Source: Daldinia sp. FL1419 | Lineage: Eukaryota > Ascomycota > Sordariomycetes > Xylariales > Hypoxylaceae | Direction of reading: 5' to 3' | DNA length: 64,000 nucleotides | NCBI GenBank assembly: GCA_025201765.1 | Contig: MU623348.1 | Location: 310,001 to 374,000 of the forward strand | Shown here: piece by piece, positions 22,698 to 33,791 of the stretch | Numbering within the stretch: position 1 is the stretch's first letter | How the letters are laid out: each line of letters starts with the position of its first letter | Made by a program: the position numbers and the translations under genes | The notes under the pieces: model-generated | Told to the model about the DNA's origin: nothing | The model's database searches: none | The model's input: only the letters and a program-made list of their open reading frames with translations

Positions 22698-24124
22698 GAT
22701 ACTAAAGTGTACTTGTTGAATTGATTCCTTAGAAGGCAATATATATATATATACCATGTAGAATATATGATATATTCTATTCGAGGGCTTCTGCATATAA
22801 TAATTATCAGGTGTAATTCAGTTAAATTTCGACGCGAAACCATCTTTTCGGACCTCTTCATTTTTTGTTTTCCTCGAATGAATCTCTTGTGGTTACCCCT
22901 TTTCGTTCTTGGAGCCCGTCGGACGGTGCTCGGGACTTGTTACCGGAACGCGCCGTCAATGTACCGGCAGAGTGATTCATGTTCCGCTTTCTCGCGGTCT
23001 TGTTGGGGCCGCCCCTCGCCGCAAATGCAGACGAGAGAGTCGGATGTCATCCTACAGCCACACGGCGGGTTTAATATAATCTCACAACACATGCTGGGTA
23101 TATTTGGTAGTTGTAATGATGGAAAGGATAACGTAGGCAGAGTTTTGTCTTTTATATGCTAATGATGGCTTATAGGGCGTGTTAGGTAGTTCAAGAGGTT
23201 AATGTACATAGGTATTTGCATGTAAGATCGTGAAGAATTACATGCCTTTGGTGACTCAAGCATGAAACAAAGACACATTAATTGCAGCCTATAAGACTAC
23301 GTGATAAAGGGCGTTTTGAATAATGGTTGCTAAAGAAAAATTATCATGAGTTCTATATTTTCCCACAACCGTTAAGCTTTATGTATGATAGTCTCAATGA
23401 TGCAAATGAATTGCCGGCCCTTTCTATGTTATTGTTGTTCCTTTTTCTGTACTAACCTAGGCGGTTTAATTCATTCTAATCTATGAATCTAACTGACAGC
23501 TATTATTAGCCATATCTCTCAAGTGCGTGTATGGCCTACAACCTGAGTCTGGCCCCTAGTGTCTTAATATGCGAAGTATTGAACACCCTTTATGTCAATT
23601 TCCTTTCTATCTATCCATGCCATTGTTTTTGAATTTTGCCGGAGTATCGCTCTGGGAGCATTGACTCCCAATAGCTCAAACGGAATGAAAGATTTTACTG
23701 GGTTTGTTTGCTAAATCTGCTCTATGGCTCTCTGGGGTTACGTTTAGAGTCTAACCAGAAAGTATGGTGCTAGTTAGTAAAGTGCTAAGTAGACTCAGAG
23801 TTCATGATTGCATATTGGTGAGACAAATATGGTGAGATTGACTTTGGGCTTCGTCAACTTTGTGGCCTCATGTAGGCTAGTGGCTTGATACTGTAGACTG
23901 CACAAAGCAAAATGTTCTTTGTGAGAATGTTTGAAAAACGCAGTGTCAGCACATATTCTTGGTCTTTCTTCCATGAGCGACCCAACGCTTTAGGCGTCTT
24001 TGACCATAGACGAGTTATCCCAGTTTTATTCCGAGTTGTCAAGAAAAGATAAAATACGAGTTAATATCTACATCAAAATTTTGACGTCAAGATATTACCA
24101 CTGCTAAAGCAATCTAAGATAAAC
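22698..24124. other. intergenic, no gene seen
   Basis: Includes a short (AT)n tract near 22740-22755. Open frames here are AT-rich and unlike any family I know. Confidence 0.5.
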
Positions 24125-24334
24125 ATGTGCAAGAGACACGACCTTTTCTATATGTGCGGATGCCGGTATATCGAAGCAGATACCGGCGAATGGAAATACG
24201 AAACAGAGCAATGCGAAAAAGGTAGGAAGAGGCAGAAGTCCTGCGTGAAACTCGAAATAGCGCTGCCGATCTTCGTCAAAGACACATACTGCGATGACCC
24301 GCACTGCCCAGCTTACGACTCGGCAAGCCAATGA
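24125..24334 (+). CDS. small cysteine-rich cytosolic-type protein, hypothetical
   Basis: A single open frame of 69 residues starting MCKRHDLFYMCGC with eight Cys in total, several paired (CGC, CDDPHC), and no signal peptide. The Cys/His spacing (C-x3-H near the start, CDDPHC near the end) suggests a small metal-binding fold. Short fungal proteins of this look are often annotated as hypothetical; I recognise the style but not a named family. No intron is needed. Confidence 0.5.
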   Translation: MCKRHDLFYMCGCRYIEADTGEWKYETEQCEKGRKRQKSCVKLEIALPIFVKDTYCDDPHCPAYDSASQ

Positions 24335-25592
24335 AATAAACATGTCGCACAAATTCAATCAGTCATTTCAGCTTTCATGTTCGGCGCATCCGTCAGTCTG
24401 CAATGGCGTACTGTTCTTGATGCGACATCGATTCGAATCAGTGTGGCTGATTCTCAAGTGCGGGTCGACGAACCGAAATTGGTGATATCCAGCGTTGGAT
24501 GCCTCTTTTCGTGCGGACAAACACCGACGGGTTATCATGTATTAATACCTGGGAGGCTTCGGATTTAAGGCACAAGTCTAATGGTAATGGGAGTTATTGG
24601 TGGATAATGAAGTTATCTTGGAAGGGTTAGGTACCTCTTAATGATGGTAAAATCCATTTTTGCCCAGATGAATATAATACTTTAATTTTTCAACCGCAAA
24701 AGTTGTCATGCAGATATGCCGGTACTTGATGCCTTAAACTAACTAACCTACCAATTAAAATAAAAGTTGAAAATAGTTGTGAGATGACCTCGGTCGTACG
24801 AGACGCCTCGGCTTTCACTAGAGGTAAGTAAGGGGTGGCTAGGTCTTGTGGGATCAAACGTCAACCTGTACATAGACTGCCTCTTTTTCCTTTTTCCTTT
24901 TTTTTTCATACCCAACTTCAAGGTGGTACGCCTAAAGAGTCTTGATGTTGCGTGTGTAATACGCGTATTCGAGTTTGATAGGTCGGTTCATGCTGGCCAA
25001 ACGTCAGAATTGGCCAACCGTTGGCGCCAGCTATCACCACGGAAACGTGTTAACCCCTGTCCATGAAAACATGCGTGGACATGGGCCTAGCAGCCTAGCA
25101 GCCTAGCAGCCTAGCCAACCTGCCGAGCCCAACTATCAGCCCTATATGCCAGCCCGTATTAATCTTGCTCTCTCCTTCGTATGGTTGTTGCAGCATATAC
25201 GGATCCGTACGTAGCCTGCTAGTTATGTTGCTTAGTCCTAGGATATCATGCAGCTATACATGGGCCCCCGGTAAGCCGTACGAAGAATTTTATGAAGCTC
25301 TTGGCCTTTAGCGAAGGATAAGGACGACAACGCAGCATAGTACCCACAGGGAATATGTGATGAGAAAAATGGATACTCGACTTGCATACATGGGGCAAAA
25401 CGCGGGTAGAACACCGCCCCATAGGCTGGGCACCAGCACAGAGCTGGGTCTTTGGTCTGTCCATATAACATTCGGAGAGCCGCCTTTCTTGGCTTCGACC
25501 ATTCCTGTCTTCTGTGATCGTGGGAGACGGGAGACGGGAGACGATCGTCCTTTAGCTTAGGAAGGATCTGAAGAAACGTGTTGCATTCCAAG
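24335..25592. other. intergenic with short tandem repeats
   Basis: Contains an AGCAGCCTAGC tandem repeat at about 25086-25117 and three GGGAGAC(G) copies at about 25526-25545. No gene seen. Confidence 0.5.
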
Positions 25593-28125
25593 ATGTCCCA
25601 TCACGATCTCGACTACGCCAGCCATCGGCTGCAGTTAGTGGGTTCTCGGGTGGTGGAGTCAGAGGACGCCGGCCACCGAGTTATTCCTACGCAGCATCAG
25701 CACCACCATCACCATCACCATCACCATGTTCACTCGCGCGATGATATAGAGGAGTCGAGTTCTGAAAGGGGGAGGAACCATACACCGAAATTTCTTAAAG
25801 TAAGCTTTCTTGGACCATCCGTTTTTACTGCCTGGCATAGGACTAACGAAAAGAAAAAATCCTAGACACACTCGGCTACAAATTTTGAGGTTTGTTTGGG
25901 CCCGTGCTCACGTTAGCTTCCATCCCAGTATTGACAGTTGACTTAGCTGTTCTACGACTTGTGGTTTGTAGCCAATCTGAGCGTCTTTACGAGTGTAAGT
26001 TTCCGCCTGTACATCATTATGTCGCCGTATTAATTTATTGGTATAGAAACATGATATTTCAGATATATCGAAGTTCTCGTCTTTTATCGGATATATCGTG
26101 TAAGTCACCCAGCTTAGCTAACTCCCCGTCTTCACGTCAGAACCTCGTCTCACACATCATACAGTCTCTTATGGACAACATGGCTACTGACTACTCTCTA
26201 CGATGTACGGTTCACGGCCGACAGTGTATGGGAACGTTGCTGCAAGGCTATTCACCTGGGCGTCATGATAGGATTTGCCGAAATTGGTGCCGCATTCGAT
26301 CCGAATGACCAAATTGTGTCGGTGTTTAGAGCGATGTCGCTGTTTCTTGCCGTATCTCGTTTCGTCCTTGCTTTTCAGTACGGAATGGTTGCGTTCCAGA
26401 TTCGCAATTATGCCCATGGTAAACGCGCCATGTTCATCACCGCTCTCCTTCATTTCATGGCTGCTGCGATATACTTCGGCGTGTCATTTAGGTACAACTT
26501 AGGAAAGACGAGCCGGGTCTTCCTCGTTTGGTATATTGGCGGTGGCGTCGAGATGGCTCTACACTTACGTATCTCCCAGTTGTCACATGTCTTGACATTC
26601 CTCGGAACCCATCTGGGAGAGCGTTTGAATCTCCTAACCCTAGTCATCCTCGGAGAAGGTGGGCTTCACCCATCCCTCAATGGGAGCTACGCTAATACAC
26701 ACCCCAGGTTGCATCATTTTGGCCAAGAGTATTACTCTCTTGGTGAAAGATACTTATCTCAAGGATTCTAGTTTCTCGATGTGGAGTACGTATCGTTGTT
26801 CTGATTACCTTCAACTCCGTAACTAACACGGCAAGGTTCAACTCTCATCGGCCTCGTTGCTGCTGGTACTGCTCTGATATACATCATTTTTCAACTCTAT
26901 TTCGATTGGATGCACGATGAGCACTCAATGTCTAGACGGCATCAGGTCTTATGGTAAGCAGCTCGCTGTCATGATCTAATCTCGTACGCGGCTTATTCTA
27001 ATATACGATTTTACAGGACTGCGGTCCATTTACCCTTCCACATCGCTCTCACGCTTCTTGTCGAAGGTGCAAATCAATTCATAGTTTGGGCTCGTATCCT
27101 CGAAACTTCTAATGCGGCCGTCGCGAAAGTAGTCAGCCTTCAGACCCAGTTTGTGGATATGACGTCCGAAGAGGTCTCCGAAAAGCTTTCGAGCTTGATT
27201 AAACCATTTCTCAAGAAATACCCGCCAGCTGACATCCTCGAGACGATGGATTCTGTTAACGAAACTCTGGAACACATCGCCGATATTCCCAACTCATTCT
27301 GGAAAGAAGATTCCCACCCTGATAATTCGACGCTGAATCATTACCGGAACGATTTAATAGAGCTGACGAACACAATGCTGAATGCTGTCTATAATGCTTT
27401 TGAGATTGATCCACCCGAAGAGGAAGAGAATGGTCCTAAGCCCGAGTATTGGCAGTCCGAAGCAGCAACCGCGGTCGCCAAAAGGTTTAGACTGGTCGTA
27501 AGTTTATGTTTCACTAATATGATTCCTATCTACGCCTAACTAACGTGATGAATATTAGTATATATATGCTTTCGCATGCGCAGGAATTGTCCTACTTATT
27601 CTAACCATCATGCACATCATCTCCAAGCGAAGAGGATGGACACCCTTTAATATTTTCAGGACTCTTGCTTGCATATCCATTTCTATCGTTTTAGCACTTC
27701 TTACTCTAATAGTGGCCGATCAGAATGCTGTGTTTAAAGGAGATAGGCGCACGGCGTTCTACGGGAGCTCCTGGATGTTACCGACCATTACAATCAGCTA
27801 CTTCGTCGCGCTCGTATTAACTCATCTACCACACCCATCCGGGTTCTGCATGGGAAGCTTCGGAAAGGGGACGTATAAGGCTGTTCGGGTTCCAAGGGAT
27901 CCTAAAGGGATGCACACGCCACCACCCGCACCGCGGAACAACCACCATCTTATGGACTACGAAGATGGTCGATTCGAATCATCGTCGACCGAATATGATG
28001 TAATAACCCCTCCCCTTCCACGATATGATGAGCATAGAGCGAGGGAAGCACGAAGGCAAAGACGTAGCCAAGACAGACGAAGTCACGATGCAGGCCCTCG
28101 CGGGCAACGACGCGGATATGAGTAA
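25593..28125 (+). CDS. LtrA-family multipass membrane protein (low temperature requirement A)
   Basis: Nine exons all keep frame and give 689 residues: 25593-25799, 25866-25889, 25947-25994, 26047-26099, 26165-26658, 26708-26785, 26836-26953, 27017-27497 and 27559-28125. The four small 5' exons rebuild family blocks: NFELFYDLWFVANLSVFT, HDISDISKFSSFIGYI and LLWTTWLLTTLYDVRF. Downstream comes a long run of membrane helices including LGERLNLLTLVILGEG and AKSITLLVKD. A soluble insert (about 415-530) carries acidic EEEE, and two or three final helices precede a Pro/Arg-rich cytosolic tail. The N-terminal cytosolic region has nine consecutive His (37-45). LtrA was named from Listeria; in fungi these are membrane proteins of unknown transport function. 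A donor reading GTTTGT in intron 2 is non-consensus but forced by frame. Confidence 0.88.
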
Positions 28126-28665
28126 TGTTAACTGACTGGGCTACGGATAATGATAATGGTTGGACACAAGTCAAATGTTGGCAAGAGGTATATATGGATT
28201 ATATAACCAATGGATAAATTGCCCTGATATGATGGATGGATTTTAGCAAATGGCAAGGAGTTTTGGTGTCCAAATGCGGCGTTATGGATTTAAAAGGGAG
28301 CGAGGGCTGGATTGCGACGGGTTTATCTTGTCCCGTGTCATCGACCATCCAGGCGCTGTATATATCAACCCAAAATAAGTATTGCGGTCACGTAAATACA
28401 AATCCGATACTGACATTTAACTACATGACGAAACGACCCTCTCGCGAAATTATTGTTGTTGCAATGCTAGAAGGATAAGTAGGAAGCCTCTTTGTGCCAG
28501 ATGTCTTGAGGGTTTAGGGATCTAGCGATCTCTTCCAGCGAGATAAATAATAACTATTTCAACCGTCTCGCCCCGGACCCCGCCGTCAATATCCCTCAGA
28601 CATATCCCCCTACAGAGAATGGACTAACTGAGTCAGTCATAGATGTTCAAAATATAGAGAACTCG
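28126..28665. other. convergent intergenic region, no gene seen
   Basis: Lies between the 3' ends of the LtrA-like gene and the methyltransferase gene. Nothing recognised. Confidence 0.5.
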
Positions 28666-29411
28666 TTATGTGGTCTTCTTCCCAAGGTATACCGCAATGA
28701 GAAGACCCCCAGAATAAGGCGCCGTTGTCATCTTAAATCCGTTAACCGGATCTTCCAAGTAGCTGATTAACTCCTTGTATCCATCCGCAGCTATAATGGT
28801 ATTATCAGCAACAACCATCGCGCCGACCTTCAATCGTGGGTGCACAAGGACCAGTGTTGGTAGCGCCAAGGGAGTCCAGACTTCAACGTGTAAACGATAG
28901 AACATAGCTATATCGTGAAGTGACAAAGCAACTTACTGTCTAGCAATAGGAAGTCAACTCGATCAGGCAAATTCGTCTTGAGCGTCTCACGAAGATCGCC
29001 TTCCCTTAGTTCAATTCGCTTTTCAATCTCGTCTCCAGCGGCTTTCCAATGCTCCCGAGCTCTCGCAGCCTTGGTCGGTTCATTCTCCGTCGCGATCACC
29101 TTCCCGTCCGAACCCCGCAGTTTGGCATTCTGTCCCACAGCCAGGGATAGATATATGGTGCTTAATCCAAAAGATGTCCCTGCCTCAACGACGAAGCATG
29201 CCTGAGTGGATCGAAGGAGGAGATATACTAGTGCGCACTTGTCGGGATCGAGCGCTACGAACTTATCCAAAGCCCCGGTTGTCGGCCCATTCCCACCTAA
29301 AAAGGGGTCCTCGGAAAGGGCCTTCGTATGCAAGTCGCGAAGGACTTGGAGGACTTGGGGGCTGGCCTCTATAGACGACAGAGTCGTTTCGATCTCGGGG
29401 AAGTTAGGCAT
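28666..29411 (-). CDS. O-methyltransferase family 3 / class I SAM methyltransferase
   Basis: Two exons (29411-28937 and 28880-28666) give 229 residues. The junction restores LLLDIWTPLALPTL, which is family typical. SAM motif I is FVVEAGTSFGLSTIYLSLAV; an acidic ENEPTKAARAREHW follows, then ELREGDLRETL, DFLLLD and VVADN. Length and layout match small catechol-type or predicted fungal O-methyltransferases acting in the cytosol; the substrate is unknown. I chose Met at 29411 (MPNFPEIETTLSS), which matches the family start. An in-frame upstream ATG at 29504 would add 31 residues of poor character. No pathway partners are adjacent except, 19 kb away, the FAD oxidase. Confidence 0.88.
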
Positions 29412-30057
29412 TATCGACAATGGATTGATTCTGCTTTGAGGATGTAGTACTCTAGGAGAACTGGGGATGTTTACCCTATTTATATTCAGATTTAGCTCTC
29501 TCATCTATGACATACCTAGGCAAGGATATTCCACATCGCGGACACTAGAGGCTCGGTAATAAGTCTCGGCAGACCATGGGATAATTATTTGAGTGACTCA
29601 TATTAGCTTTCCTGCTTCGGCCACCGTCAATATACCATCCGTTCACTCCCCAAGATGAGCAGCATAGGAATGAAAAAGGCAACCGTCTGCGAGGAGATCA
29701 CTTCGGGCCTTTCGGTTAGTTTTATAGGACTTCAACGTGCCACTTAGTTTCATTGCATATGGTCATCCAGCAGTCACTACCAATCAACTACTCCAACTCC
29801 GAGGAGATGCAAGATCGTGAAAGGCAACATCTAGGCCATGGCGAATAGGGATGACGACTTCGTTCCGATGGCGGCCGGAGTCTTTCAATCGAAAACGAGC
29901 ATACATCAGCCATAGGACGCGACTGTTCCGCAGCGCTAAATCGTCTCTGTAGGTAGTTCTAATAAAACCAGTAACAAATAGATTCTCCAAATTCATTATA
30001 TAACCTATCTATCCTACTATAATAGTACAAAATTTACTCGTGAATTACTTTTAGGCG
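29412..30057. other. intergenic, no gene seen
   Basis: Upstream of the methyltransferase and 3' of the next minus-strand gene. A 70-codon open frame at 29784-29996 has no support. Confidence 0.45.
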
Positions 30058-31020
30058 CTAGTAATAGGCAACCTTTTGATATTTACGGGTATACCGAGGT
30101 GGACAAGGAAACGCATACTTAGACTGTCGGGTATTGTAACCAAAATTACGAGTGTAAACGGAGCCTCTAAGCGCCTGTCTTCTGCGAGACTTCTGATACG
30201 GGTTCCACTGGCGAACAAGACGATCCTCCGATGTAGGGTCGAGATATTCCACTTCGTCTACCACAGGTGCGTAGTTAGCATTGCTCTCCATTATAGCATC
30301 CATATGATCAGGTGGTGTATAGTCGACGTCGTCCACTCCCATATCTTCGATCTCCCACCCTTCATCTAGCATAGTTAATTCTTTAAAGAGCTTGTAGTCT
30401 GCGTTTGCTCGGCGGAAATATGTCTCTGCGGACGATTCCTCTGTCCATTCGAAAAGCTCAAGGACTCTCTCGTCGCCGTCGGTGACATGCCCGTCACAAT
30501 GCCTCTGAAAGCTAGTCGTGAACGTTGTCGGGAACCCTCTCCCATCCACGAGTACGTTGGCGTGACCGTGGAGAACACATGCATCCTCGCTCGTGCCTAG
30601 CCTCAATGTTAGATGTGGATCAGCATCTACAACAAGGTACTCCGTCGGTCTACCGGCCTCGTCCCACTTCGTAGCCACCCTTTCACCATTATCGTAAACA
30701 TATTTCTTATCGTGAACAGGGCAAATTATCCATACCACGGTACATCCGCACCTTACAGCTACTGCCTTTGCCATGTCAGTATTAGCATCAATCGCACGGT
30801 ATAGGTCTGCTTCGTCTTCGAACTCGGGGATCCTTAGTTCGCCCCGCTGCTGGTCTGTTAGGTGAGCAGCCCAGATTACCAAGGGATTCTCAAGGGTTCC
30901 TTCGCCGTCCCTAGGATATTCATTAAGGTCACCTGGCTTCCTCCGTAGCCTCGGTGCGCATCCTTGTGGAAGGTCCATGCCTGGCTCCCATTTTCGTCCA
31001 ATAGCCTTGTCGAATATCAT
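30058..31020 (-). CDS. hypothetical cytosolic protein
   Basis: A single open frame of 320 residues from ATG at 31020. It is acidic through the middle (DEADLY, DEGWEIEDMGVDDVDY) with a basic, Arg/Tyr-rich tail, and has no signal peptide or membrane segment. A Cys/His-containing central section (VRCGCTVVWIICPVHDKK) and a strand-rich part (YLVVDADPHLTLRLG) suggest a folded domain. I do not recognise the family. Length, balanced composition and absence of stops argue that it is real. No intron signals were needed. Confidence 0.65.
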   Translation of the reverse strand: MIFDKAIGRKWEPGMDLPQGCAPRLRRKPGDLNEYPRDGEGTLENPLVIWAAHLTDQQRGELRIPEFEDEADLYRAIDANTDMAKAVAVRCGCTVVWIICPVHDKKYVYDNGERVATKWDEAGRPTEYLVVDADPHLTLRLGTSEDACVLHGHANVLVDGRGFPTTFTTSFQRHCDGHVTDGDERVLELFEWTEESSAETYFRRANADYKLFKELTMLDEGWEIEDMGVDDVDYTPPDHMDAIMESNANYAPVVDEVEYLDPTSEDRLVRQWNPYQKSRRRQALRGSVYTRNFGYNTRQSKYAFPCPPRYTRKYQKVAYY

Positions 31021-31786
31021 TTTAAACCGTTTTTTTTCTTGTTATAATATACACAATTTATTTATTAACATTACAATCTAACAGGAGCTTCTTGGGGCAT
31101 ATATTGCTCACGTATATATATCGATAGGAATAAAGGAGAATAAAGACAGTAAGGTTTGAGGGTAGTACTATAATCTGTTTGTCACAAGTGACTACCTACT
31201 CATAATCTCCATTGTCTAATTGTTTTGTGGTCTTATTGTGAAATGCTATTCATAGGTAGTATCCATTCTTATATCTTTATAGAACTACCCCTCAGTGAAA
31301 CCGTTAGTTGTAGCTTTAATACTCAGAATCAACTCCGCTCTAGAGCCTCTAGCTGTAGAATCAATATATATATATATAAACTAATAGAGTACTAAGTATC
31401 GAGTATATTTACTATAATACCGACTTCATTGATCGGGGTCAGGAAATTAGAGACTGTCGAGTCAGAATGGGATTGTGGACTAGTTGAGAATGTAAAAAGG
31501 TAGTCTGTCGTTTGAAGTGGTTGTTTCTAAAGTTAGACTCCCTGAGATAACATATGGAATAAAGAACAATGCCTGCCATGCCCAATGAAATTAACCTTCC
31601 CAAGAGCGGGCATTATGCGTGCCCCGATACTATCCTAAGACATTTCGAACAAAGAAAAGTTGAATGTATGTATATATGTAACCCCGGTTAATGACCCGTT
31701 TTATCATCATTAACGCAACTACGTAGCTGTCTTCCTATACACAGACCACAACGTGTCACTCACCACTCTCTTTGTATTCAGGAATC
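31021..31786. other. divergent intergenic region
   Basis: Upstream of both the hypothetical gene and the kinase gene. AT-rich, with a (TA)n tract near 31363-31377. Confidence 0.45.
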
Positions 31787-33791
31787 ATGGAACCCTCCAA
31801 GCGTTTATATCAACGCGCTGTAGAAGATACCGGGGAAGTAGAAGACAGAGAGAGATACAGACCAGGCGGATACCACCCAATTCATTTCAATGATAGCCTG
31901 GGACCCCACGAACGATTCGTTGTCATTCATAAACTGGGATGGGGCGCGAATTGTACAGTGTGGCTATGCTTTGATAAAGAGTCCTGCTACTATAGATCCG
32001 TGAAAGTTATGACCGCCGAGACGTCAGTGGAAGGCTGTCCAGAGCTCCATATTATGGAAGTCCTGAGTGATGTCAGTCGTCGGGAGCTTGAAGAAAATCA
32101 TGTTATCATACCCCGCGAATACTTTTGGCTCGAAGGACCTAATGGCCGTCATCTTTGCCTCGTTTCGGACCTCCTTGGCCCAAGCTTATTTAGGAACTCA
32201 CCTCTTGGTACCGGAATCCATACTCCGGAACTTTTAACCGACTTATCATTTCAAATTGCTAAGGGACTGCAGTACCTTCATGGAAAAGGGGTTTGTCACG
32301 GAGGTAAGTACGCATCCCTGGGAACCGTTATATCGGCAAAAGATACTAACACAATAAGACCTAAGGCCAAGCAACGTATTTATGCAGTTGCATCAATATA
32401 GTTTGATGGAATTACGCGATAGTCAGGTATATAGATATCTTGGGCCTCGACTATGTGAGACTCTCCAACCGTTGCCCGGAACGAATCCTTCGCCTCACGG
32501 ACCTAGGTACTTAGCATTACCCGCGACTTTGGAAAAATTAGAAACGAAATGTCGAACCAACCGAGTGGCGCTTATCGAATTCAGCCATAGTTTCCGGGAC
32601 TCGAGCTCAATAAAACCGTTCCGGTGGCATAGACAGTATGCTGGGCCAGAACTTTTATTTACGAAAACCCCAAGTGGGTTTCCTCAGGATATCTGGGCGC
32701 TGGCTTGTACTATATACGAGGTGAAGCTGAAGACACAGCTCTTTAGCGAGTATCAAGATTATAGTTCCCTCATACGCCAAATGGAATTATGGTTCGGACC
32801 TCTACCGGTGGAATATCGACAGATCGCGAGCAATCGTCTAAATAGGGATAAAAAACGTCGCCCTGGACCCTCCGATGAGAACCCATCTACAAGTAGCGCA
32901 ACATTACTATCCGAGGATAGACTAAATGATCCTCACCAGCTACTTTCGCTGTCTCCGGACGAAGAGAAGCGCGCGAGAAGTTTATACATGGAAGAAGTTA
33001 GTTGGCCGGGTCCCCTACAGGCATCACTGGGCAGAGAAAGAAGGTATTATGTCCACGAGGAGAGCGATGCAGGGTATACTTCATCGGAGGACACCGAGTT
33101 TAGTTCTATAGGTTTGGGCGCTATAGGCCAAGGCTCGTCATTTTCAGATGACGGCTCTCAGGAAGATGTAAACGTCCAATCAGAATCAGAATCAGGCATC
33201 CAGGGGACCGAGAACCAAGATGGATATATCTCAGAGCATTCGGATGAGGAAAATGAGGAAGGATTGGGTTATTCGCCGTCGCGAAGGCCTACTACTCTTG
33301 AGGATTTGATAGACGTGTTCCAAGACGACGAAGACGCTTCGGAGATAGAGTCCCTGGTCGAAGTGAAAGGGTCATTGGGCCACGATGCTGATGGTACTGG
33401 GGAGGCTCGAGCTAGTATTGTATCGAGTCCCTCCCCATCCTTGAGTGGTAGTGACGATAGCGAACCCAGCCAAGGAAGAGAAACAAAACGTAAACGTACG
33501 AGCGAGGACACAATTGAGGGGAAACGTGAGTTGGTAGAGAGGGTGGTTCGCATGCCCAAGGAGGAAGTATTGCTCCTATCAGATCTTCTATTACGCATGT
33601 TTAAACACGATCCGAAGGAACGCATCGACATCGACGCTGTCGTCAATCATGAGTACTGGGGTGATAGAAGAAATCGTAAGCCTGTCGAGCAGGAAGAATA
33701 CCTCAGCGAAGAGGACCCAGATCCCATATCCTCAAGGACTCGCAGTCGGGCTCCCAAACCTCGAGAACAGGCGGACTCGGGTTCTCCCTAG
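31787..33791 (+). CDS. SRPK-like protein kinase with altered DFG motif
   Basis: Two exons (31787-32303 and 32359-33791) give 649 residues. The start MEPSKRLYQR precedes the SRPK signature RPGGYHPIHFND. The Gly loop is KLGWGANCTVW (49-59) and the ATP lysine is in RSVKVM (Lys73). The catalytic loop, split by the intron, reads HGDLRPSN (Asp173, Asn178). The metal-binding DFG is replaced by EFS (Glu246). An activation-segment end PELLF follows. A long acidic insert, about 320-480, rich in Ser/Asp/Glu, splits the C-lobe as in SR-protein kinases. The final helices end MFKHDPKERIDIDAVVNHEYW. Such kinases act on SR proteins, but many fungal family members are divergent and of unknown role. Activity is uncertain because Asp in DFG is Glu here. 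Confidence 0.85.

Noticed and set aside
22767..23162. 131-codon frame downstream of the GH76 gene
   Set aside because: Biased composition (Ile/Arg/Cys) from AT-rich spacer and no domain.
29412..29504. Upstream in-frame extension of the methyltransferase to an earlier ATG
   Set aside because: Adds a 31-residue stretch unlike family N-termini; the MPNFPEIE start fits better.
29784..29996. 70-codon minus-strand frame near the methyltransferase
   Set aside because: No conserved look and no partner exon.
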